Source of the DNA: Thermodesulfovibrionales bacterium
Lineage (GTDB): Bacteria; Nitrospirota; Thermodesulfovibrionia; Thermodesulfovibrionales; SM23-35
DNA length: 6,701 nt
Assembly: GCA_020062205.1 (NCBI GenBank)
Contig: JAGUWT010000283.1
Span: forward strand, 1-6,701
Direction of reading: 5' to 3'
Shown here piece after piece: positions 1 to 3,686 of the stretch. A program made the position numbers and the translations under genes. Numbering within the stretch: position 1 is the stretch's first letter; every line of letters starts with the position of its first letter. The notes under the pieces were generated by a model, which made no database searches, had not been told where the DNA came from, and saw only the letters and a list, made by a program, of their open reading frames with translations.

Positions 1-504
1 ACCACTGATGACATCATGCCTGCTGGCTCAAAGGTTCTTCCATTTAGGTCCAATATCCCTGCCATCTCTGAATTTGTTTTCGAAAATATTGATAAGACCT
101 TCAGCAGTCGTGCAAATGAGGCAAAAGCAAGGGGTGGTGGAATTATAGTAGGTGGTGATAATTATGGCCAGGGCTCATCAAGGGAACATGCTGCAATTGC
201 ACCGATGTATCTTGGACTTCAGGCAGTTATTGCAAAGTCATTTGCAAGGATACACAGATCCAACCTGATAAACTTTGGCATACTCCCATTACAGTTCTCA
301 AGACCTGAAGACTATGATAAACTCGACCACGGCGACAGGCTACTGCTAAAAGACGTTAAGGAGTCGTTATCAGAAAATCAGTCGTATAGTGTACATAATC
401 TTACAAAGAATTATTCATTCGAGGTGTTTTCGAATCTCAATGATCGGGAGAAAGAAATCATATTAGCTGGCGGCTTACTGCCATTTACAAAGAAGTACGT
501 GTAA
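1..504 (+). CDS. acn: Aconitate hydratase, C-terminal (swivel) domain, 5' end outside the window
   Basis: Aconitase interconverts citrate and isocitrate through cis-aconitate in the cytoplasmic TCA cycle. The reading frame is open from base 1, so the gene starts upstream and only about the last 167 codons are seen. Recognisable blocks are TDDIMPAG at the very start (the internal ATG at 16 is part of this motif, not a start), GDNYGQGSSREHAA and KSFARIHRSNLINFGILPL. The serine and arginine of GSSREHAA belong to the substrate-binding region of the aconitase C-terminal domain. The 4Fe-4S ligands lie in the missing N-terminal part. The spacing and short C-terminus resemble the compact 'putative aconitate hydratase' type (about 650 aa, Aquifex-like), which is a family judgement from memory. 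A homologous 3-isopropylmalate dehydratase or homoaconitase is less likely because of the TDDIMPAG and NYGQGSSREHAA wording. The stop is TAA, with no clear terminator directly after it. Confidence 0.93.
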   Translation, partial: TTDDIMPAGSKVLPFRSNIPAISEFVFENIDKTFSSRANEAKARGGGIIVGGDNYGQGSSREHAAIAPMYLGLQAVIAKSFARIHRSNLINFGILPLQFSRPEDYDKLDHGDRLLLKDVKESLSENQSYSVHNLTKNYSFEVFSNLNDREKEIILAGGLLPFTKKYV

Positions 505-545
505 AAAAACGCTTAAACTTTAAAAAATAGCCTAACAAATAGGTT

Positions 546-699
546 ATATGGGAAAGGCTGTTGAAGAATTTTTATACGACACCTTCAAGTAAAACCTATT
601 GAGGCGTAAACGAATAAAGCTTTAATCTGTAAGGCACTTACAACTGCCAGATAAATTATCTTGTCGATTATAAAAATTCTGAGATAGCCTTTCCCATAT
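546..699. repeat. Long imperfect inverted repeat with structured interior; MITE-like element or structured RNA
   Basis: The arms 546-559 (ATATGGGAAAGGCT) and 686-699 are perfect complements. After a 5-base mismatched block (560-564 against 681-685), a second 12-bp complement follows (565-576 with 669-680), then 577-581 with 662-666 after a two-base bulge. The stem is therefore about 31 bp. The enclosed 80 bases contain further possible stems: TGTAAG/CTTACA around loop GCA (628-642), ATCTG/CAGAT (625-629 with 648-652), AGATAA/TTATCT (649-661), the 10-bp palindrome TAAAGCTTTA (615-624), and CCTTCAA/TTGAGG with one bulge (582-604). AATAGGTT (538-545) also complements 593-600 and would cross the main stem. 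No ORF is evident inside. The outermost TA at both ends would suit a mariner-type MITE; a structured non-coding RNA is the alternative. There is no T-tract after the stem, so it is not an ordinary terminator. Confidence 0.7.
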
Positions 700-722
700 T
701 CGAGAGAGAACACCCGAAAAAT

Positions 723-752
723 TTGACAAGAAAACCATATAAAAGGTAAATT
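723..752 (+). promoter_or_regulatory. Sigma70-type promoter for the tRNA pair
   Basis: TTGACA at 723-728 is a perfect -35 box. TAAATT at 747-752 is a plausible -10 box after an 18-base spacer. Transcription would begin near 758-760, only a few bases before the mature 5' end of tRNA-Lys at 766. The arrangement fits a dedicated promoter for the two tRNAs. It is inferred from consensus only. Confidence 0.6.
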
Positions 753-765
753 AAATGATATCTTT

Positions 766-841
766 GGGCCGCTAGCTCAGTTGGTAGAGCACCGCCCTTT
801 TAAGGCGGGAGTCGTTGGTTCGAATCCAACGCGGCTCACCA
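766..841 (+). tRNA. tRNA-Lys (anticodon TTT)
   Basis: This is a 76-base cloverleaf with encoded CCA. The acceptor stem is GGGCCGC/GCGGCTC with one G-T pair. The D arm reads GCTCAGTTGGTAGAGC. The anticodon stem CCGCC/GGCGG encloses the loop CTTTTAA, with anticodon TTT at 799-801. The T arm contains GGTTCGAATCC. The discriminator base is A. The next tRNA follows after five bases, so the two are almost certainly processed from one transcript. Confidence 0.96.
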
Positions 842-846
842 GAAAC

Positions 847-924
847 GTCCCCATCGTCTAGCTCGGCCTAGGACATCGCCCTTTCAAGGCGGTAACACGG
901 GTTCAAATCCCGTTGGGGACGCCA
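847..924 (+). tRNA. tRNA-Glu (anticodon TTC)
   Basis: This is a 78-base cloverleaf. The acceptor stem GTCCCCA pairs with TGGGGAC (914-920), followed by discriminator G and encoded CCA. The anticodon stem TCGCC/GGCGG encloses CTTTCAA, with anticodon TTC at 883-885. The T arm is ACGGG-TTCAAAT-CCCGT. GTCCCCATCGTCTAG is the usual 5' wording of bacterial tRNA-Glu. It is the second gene of the Lys-Glu pair. The 60 bases that follow, up to the convergent higA stop, show no strong terminator hairpin. Confidence 0.96.
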
Positions 925-984
925 TTAAAATCAAGGTGTTGCAGAGATGTTTACTGGGGTGATCTGTTAACTGACATTGTTATT

Positions 985-1290
985 TCATGCAACTTTTGAA
1001 TATTCTTTTACTTCTTTCTCAAGACGTTCACCGAGTTCTTCAGCAGTAACATCCAGGTCATACTGCGACTGCAAACCAAGCCAGAACTCTGATGATGTGC
1101 CAAAAAATCGTGCCAGTCTAAGGGCCGTATCAGCCGTAATCCTTCTTTTTTTAAGGACTATTTCGTTTATTCTCCGAGGGGGAACGCCGATATTCAGAGC
1201 AAGTTTGTTTTGACTCAAACCCATGGGCTTTAGAAATTCCTCAAGAAGAACCTCCCCCGGATATACGGGATGTAACTTTTTCTTTTTCAT
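985..1290 (-). CDS. higA: HigA-family antitoxin, XRE-type DNA-binding protein (orphan)
   Basis: The 101-aa protein belongs to the HigA addiction-module antidote family. The N-terminal KLHPVYPGEVLLEEFLKPMG block is the family hallmark. A helix-turn-helix follows (LSQNKLALNIGVPPRRINEIVLKKRRIT) and then the typical TALRLARFFGTSSEFWLGLQSQYDL segment. HigA proteins neutralise a RelE-like mRNA-cleaving toxin, HigB, and repress their own operon. The start chosen is the ATG at 1288-1290, because AAGGAG (1298-1303) stands seven bases ahead of it. The frame stays open upstream to a GTG at 1335, but those extra residues are the remains of higB. No full HigB gene is present on either side, so the protein may now act only as a regulator, or protect against a HigB encoded elsewhere. 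Confidence 0.93.
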   Translation of the reverse strand: MKKKKLHPVYPGEVLLEEFLKPMGLSQNKLALNIGVPPRRINEIVLKKRRITADTALRLARFFGTSSEFWLGLQSQYDLDVTAEELGERLEKEVKEYSKVA

Positions 1291-1299
1291 GTTCTCACT

Positions 1300-1335
1300 C
1301 CTTTCAGTCTCGCTATCCCTAAAGGATTTTATCAC
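1300..1335 (-). pseudogene. higB: Remnant of the higB toxin gene (first 12 codons only)
   Basis: From the GTG at 1333-1335 the frame reads (M)IKSFRDSETER, which matches the usual N-terminus of HigB toxins (MIKSFRDKETEKIF-like wording, from family knowledge). After 12 codons the sequence passes directly into the Shine-Dalgarno region and ATG of higA, in the same frame. A normal HigB has about 90 residues, so roughly 80 codons are missing. In intact loci higB stands immediately upstream of higA in the same orientation, exactly where this fragment lies. A clean internal deletion is the simplest reading. The fused frame could in theory give a 116-aa HigB-leader/HigA protein, but no ribosome binding site is seen before the GTG. 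Confidence 0.7.
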
Positions 1336-1341
1336 GATAAT

Positions 1342-1370
1342 ATTTTATAACGTGAAACGTTAAACGTCAA
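1342..1370 (-). promoter_or_regulatory. higBA promoter with an inverted-repeat operator
   Basis: On the minus strand TTGACG (1365-1370) and TAAAAT (1342-1347) are separated by 17 bases. Between them lies TAACGT-GAA-ACGTTA (1348-1362), a perfect 6-bp inverted repeat with a three-base centre, filling most of the spacer. This is a plausible HigA binding site for autorepression. The predicted start of transcription falls at about 1335, on the GTG of the higB remnant, so the original toxin message may have been nearly leaderless. Confidence 0.65.
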
Positions 1371-1509
1371 GAGTTACATTCAAGGGGTTTACCAGTTATT
1401 TACAGTGGTAACAATATCTATTCCTGAGCAATAAAATCAGGAGAACTGGAAACAACAGCAATGAATAAACTCAATGAAGCTTTGAAAATTTTCGGGGCTC
1501 CTGACAAGG

Positions 1510-2376
1510 TTAAACAGAGGGAAGCTGGTTTCGGTGTTGAAAGATGCCTGAGTTATAGAAAATATACCCATCCCTTTTCATATTCAAAAAATTATCAAAA
1601 CTTATTAAGGAGCTTGATTCACATTTCAAGACCTGACACCGTGCTGCAACAGTGCTGCATGCCGTGCTGCATGCTCTTTTTTCAGATCCTCCTTCTAAAT
1701 CTCCCACCCGATCCGAATATGGTCTTTCTGCAATGATACCAATAACCAACGCATTAGCAACAAACCTCCCATATTTTGCCTCACGAACACTGTCCCAGTC
1801 TACTTCTACCCAATAATTTTTCTTAGAAACCCGTTTTAGGTAATGTTGTCTCATAAACGGTATCTTTCCATCTTTTAGTAACTGATCCAGATAGGGGTTG
1901 TAACCTAAAGGCAAGCTAGCAACTATTTTACCTCCGTGGGTAAGGCATCTAGTTTTTAAATTTTCAATTGCTCGCAGAATTTTTCTCGGCTCTCTTGGTT
2001 CTTCATCCCAACCCACATGTTCTAACGTTGATATACTCACGATAAGATCGTATTTCTCCGGTGGTAAAAAATCGACTATATCCTGATTAATCACACCAGG
2101 AGCTACTTCATATTTATCTGCGACATCGTGTTGGATGTGGAAATAGTGGGAAAGGACATTTCCTACTTCAAGGATTCGCTTTCCTTGGTAAGTTTGTACT
2201 ATTTCCCAAAAAATTGGGATCTCGACAGCCCGCTCATTCTTCCAAGTTTTATTATATACATGATAAAAGTAGCGGTAACTCCGTCCGTTAAAAAAGAAGG
2301 TTTTTTTTCTAACCCATCTCGTAAATACCATTTTCCATCGGCGCCAGTAGCACCTCAGAGTCCGTTCACTCACCAT
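1510..2376 (-). CDS. Class I SAM-dependent methyltransferase with an atypical C-terminal extension
   Basis: The 288-aa protein carries a Rossmann-type methyltransferase domain. Motif I reads ILEVGNVLSHY (residues 68-78), a variant of the E-x-G-x-G-x-G SAM loop. The acidic-loop/strand-4 region YDLIVSISTLEHVGW is at 109-123, and GGKIVASLPLGYN at about 148-160. This wording resembles methyltransferases found in surface-polysaccharide gene sets, but the substrate cannot be told. The ATG at 2374-2376 was chosen because a purine-rich ribosome site (GGAGAGG, six bases before) precedes it. An in-frame ATG at 2406 has none and would translate that site. The N-terminus is basic and aromatic without a signal peptide. 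The domain should end near IIAERPY (residue 220). The last 68 residues (1510-1716) are cysteine/serine-rich in part, coincide with short DNA repeats and look like read-through into foreign sequence. No glycosyltransferase or other partner is adjacent. Confidence 0.82.
   Translation of the reverse strand: MVSERTLRCYWRRWKMVFTRWVRKKTFFFNGRSYRYFYHVYNKTWKNERAVEIPIFWEIVQTYQGKRILEVGNVLSHYFHIQHDVADKYEVAPGVINQDIVDFLPPEKYDLIVSISTLEHVGWDEEPREPRKILRAIENLKTRCLTHGGKIVASLPLGYNPYLDQLLKDGKIPFMRQHYLKRVSKKNYWVEVDWDSVREAKYGRFVANALVIGIIAERPYSDRVGDLEGGSEKRACSTACSTVAARCQVLKCESSSLISFDNFLNMKRDGYIFYNSGIFQHRNQLPSV
1641..1674. repeat. Short direct repeats GTGCTGCA in the methyltransferase tail
   Basis: GTGCTGCA occurs at 1641-1648, 1652-1659 and 1664-1671. 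The last two copies extend to the 11-mer GTGCTGCATGC (1652-1662 and 1664-1674). They are GC-rich within an AT-rich surrounding and lie where the methyltransferase loses family resemblance. The adjoining bases 1621-1640 (ACATTTCAAGACCTGACACC) remind me of sequences seen next to REP-associated transposase genes, but this is memory only. Confidence 0.6.
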
Positions 2377-2429
2377 GTTTTTCCTCTCCCCTCCCTTTTC
2401 CCACATTTTTTCTAAAATACTCGATCGTT

Positions 2430-2471
2430 TTTTTTATGAGAGTCTTTTTTATGAGGTAGGTCTTTTTTATG
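2430..2471. repeat. Three T-rich direct repeats upstream of the methyltransferase
   Basis: TTTTTTATGAG occurs at 2430-2440 and 2445-2455, and TTTTTTATG again at 2463-2471. A small inverted repeat TGGGA-CACT-TCCCA follows at 2472-2485. The stretch lies in the 159-base gap between the vapC stop and the methyltransferase start, so on the minus strand it is in the methyltransferase leader or promoter region. No clear promoter boxes were found there. Confidence 0.55.
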
Positions 2472-2535
2472 TGGGACACTTCCCATATTTCTTGACATAT
2501 GATTATTTATTAAGGAATCGTGCGGTGGCATTTTT

Positions 2536-2940
2536 TCACATCACAACAGCCTCGGGAAATTTCCTGAAGTCCTTTTTGTCAAAGGTATAAACCGGCCTGA
2601 TTCCAGAAATTCGTGATTTGGCCAATATCATTGCATCACCAAATTTGAGATTCTCAGCGGCATAGAGCCTCAATGCATCAAGAACAATGTCATCGGATTC
2701 TATCTCGATAACAGGCAAAGTCTCAAGGCTTTCGACCTTTTCCCTGACCTCATTTTTGGGTAATTTGTATATTTTTTCAAGGACATAAACAAGCTCTATT
2801 ATTACTATCAGGGGAATAAACAGCACACTGTTTTCAGTGGCAGCTTCCTTGATCAGCTTCTTGAATTTCTCCCGTTTTTCTGCGGAATCACCTGTCAGAA
2901 ATCTGATGAGGATACTGGTATCAATAATTCCTTTATACAT
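2536..2940 (-). CDS. vapC: VapC-type toxin, PIN-domain ribonuclease
   Basis: The 134-aa protein has the length and layout of a VapC toxin, a Mg2+-dependent RNase that cuts specific RNAs (often tRNA or rRNA) when freed from its antitoxin. The four acidic residues of the PIN active site are in place: D7 in IDTSILIRF, E49 in IIELVYVL, D102 in KFGDAMILA and D121 in YTFDKKDF. The gene overlaps the end of vapB by eight bases (ATGTATAA), the usual translationally coupled arrangement. The ATG at 2938-2940 is the only start that fits the MYKGIIDTS N-terminus. It appears intact and probably active. Its RNA target cannot be predicted. It is autoregulated with vapB from the upstream promoter. Confidence 0.93.
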   Translation of the reverse strand: MYKGIIDTSILIRFLTGDSAEKREKFKKLIKEAATENSVLFIPLIVIIELVYVLEKIYKLPKNEVREKVESLETLPVIEIESDDIVLDALRLYAAENLKFGDAMILAKSRISGIRPVYTFDKKDFRKFPEAVVM

Positions 2941-3175
2941 CGACGACTTCTTTTGCCATTTCTTCCATGGCCTTTTCCCGGATTTCTTCTACTGTAAGCT
3001 TCAGTGACGGCAATGTCCCTTCTAATTCAAGGAAGTTTTTCACTTTCCTGATATAGACCTCTCCATCCCTTTCCTCGAAAAGTACCATATCCCCTTCTTT
3101 AATACTCATTTTTTCCCGTATGGCTTTAGGGACAGCTACCTGCCCCCTCGAAGAAACCTTTGCAATACTTATCAT
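2933..3175 (-). CDS. vapB: VapB-type antitoxin, AbrB/SpoVT swapped-hairpin protein
   Basis: The 80-aa protein begins with an AbrB-like DNA-binding fold (residues about 1-45: SSRGQVAVPKAIREKMSIKEGDMVLFEERDGE). A charged helical tail follows (about 50-80), the part that normally wraps the PIN toxin. The ATG at 3173-3175 is preceded by TAAGGAGAT six bases upstream, a strong ribosome site. The gene stands directly before vapC and overlaps it. VapB should neutralise VapC and, with it, repress the operon at the palindrome upstream. Confidence 0.93.
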   Translation of the reverse strand: MISIAKVSSRGQVAVPKAIREKMSIKEGDMVLFEERDGEVYIRKVKNFLELEGTLPSLKLTVEEIREKAMEEMAKEVVDV

Positions 3176-3200
3176 TTTATTATCTCCTTATCATTTATAT

Positions 3201-3241
3201 TTAATAAGATTTATTTTATTTTATCTTATTAATTATTTCAA
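3201..3241 (-). promoter_or_regulatory. vapBC promoter flanked by a 10-bp-arm palindromic operator
   Basis: TTAATAAGAT (3201-3210) and its perfect complement ATCTTATTAA (3223-3232) are separated by 12 bases. On the minus strand TTGAAA (3236-3241) and TAAAAT (3213-3218) form a promoter with a 17-base spacer. The -10 box sits inside the palindrome centre and the operator arms lie on either side of it. Binding of a VapBC complex here would block RNA polymerase, as is typical of this family's autoregulation. Confidence 0.7.
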
Positions 3242-3268
3242 GTCTTACTTTCAAAATTGTTACGGAAT

Positions 3269-3306
3269 AATCATAATTGCACTATTTGTAAAAATCATAA
3301 ATGCAC
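3269..3306. repeat. 14-bp direct repeat upstream of vapBC
   Basis: AATCATAATTGCAC (3269-3282) and AATCATAAATGCAC (3293-3306) differ at one position and are 24 bases apart, slightly more than two helical turns. They lie about 30 bases upstream of the predicted vapB -35 box. They could be a second regulator site or simply a remnant. The rest of 3242-3364 shows nothing else I can name. Confidence 0.5.
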
Positions 3307-3364
3307 ATGTTAAGCTGAAAAATAGAGTTCTTCAGACATTTCTGTGGGTGCAGCTATTAATACA

Positions 3365-3530
3365 AACGCATTAAATGAAGTGTCATTGCGAGGAGCAGAG
3401 CGGTTGCGAGGTGAAGCCGAAGCAAACTCGGAGATTCCTCGCTTTGCTCGGAACAGGCTCCGCAATCCCAAAGACGAGATTGCCACGCCCTTCGGGCTCG
3501 CAATGACAATGTAACAGTATTAAGTGCGTT
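3365..3530. repeat. Palindromic intergenic repeat with TGTCATTGCGAG ends (MITE-like)
   Basis: The core is 128 bases with perfect 12-bp terminal inverted repeats: TGTCATTGCGAG at 3381-3392 and its complement at 3497-3508. An outer pair, AACGCATTAA (3365-3374) and TTAAGTGCGTT (3520-3530, one extra base), extends the symmetry. The interior is GC-rich relative to its surroundings and can form smaller hairpins, for example GCAATC/GATTGC (3462-3483). Elements with this TGTCATTGCGAG wording are, from memory, common in intergenic regions of Nitrospirota and deltaproteobacteria. The open frames crossing it are by-products of its base composition. Confidence 0.8.
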
Positions 3531-3539
3531 GACTATAGT

Positions 3540-3644
3540 CCCCCTCCCTCGATGGGAGGGGATAGGGGAGGGTGATTTAAGTAAATGCTCCCTTATCCCC
3601 TCCAAAACACCCCCACCCTAACCCTCCCCCATCAAGGGGGAGGG
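3540..3644. repeat. Paired GC-rich hairpins forming an imperfect inverted repeat
   Basis: The left hairpin is CCCCTCCC-TCGAT-GGGAGGGG (3541-3561). The right hairpin is CCCTCCCCC-ATCAA-GGGGGAGGG (3622-3644). Together with the GGGAGGGTG and CACCCTAACCC bases on their inner sides, the two halves are also rough complements of each other, so one large cruciform is possible. The block starts about ten bases after the preceding palindromic element and ends about 40 bases from the AddB-like stop codon. It could slow or end transcription of addB. There is no T-tract on the minus strand, so a classical terminator is not supported. Confidence 0.75.
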
Positions 3645-3686
3645 AATTTCTCATTATATTCTTCACACAATTCCCGGAAGAACCTT

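Noticed and set aside
546..699. The inverted repeat as a 6S RNA, tmRNA or aconitase terminator.
   Set aside because: It lacks the 6S central-bubble layout and any tmRNA tRNA-like ends, and no T-run follows the right arm.
977..1213. Plus-strand open frame opposite higA.
   Set aside because: It is a shadow of the well-supported antitoxin gene; no ribosome site and no family resemblance.
1461..1736. Plus-strand frame of 91 codons beginning MNKLNEALKIFGAPDKV, faintly like the start of a J-domain protein.
   Set aside because: It overlaps the methyltransferase on the other strand. The ribosome site is too far away (AGGAG 16 or more bases before the ATG), the resemblance stops after about 15 residues, and the rest runs through the repeats. 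It could be a gene fragment, but I cannot support it.
2376..2406. Earlier methyltransferase start at the ATG of 2406.
   Set aside because: The extra residues would be encoded by the purine-rich ribosome site of the ATG at 2376, and no ribosome site precedes 2406.
2375..2590. Plus-strand phenylalanine/tyrosine-rich open frame upstream of the methyltransferase.
   Set aside because: The composition follows from the T-rich repeats, it runs into vapC on the other strand, and no domain is recognisable.
3269..3306. Possible start of a CRISPR array (two spaced repeats).
   Set aside because: There are only two copies of 14 bp with a 10-base gap, no further units and no cas genes.
3357..3605. Minus-strand 82-codon open frame across the two palindromic elements.
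   Set aside because: It is the translation of repeat DNA. The composition and lack of any family resemblance mark it as an artefact of the TGTCATTGCGAG element.
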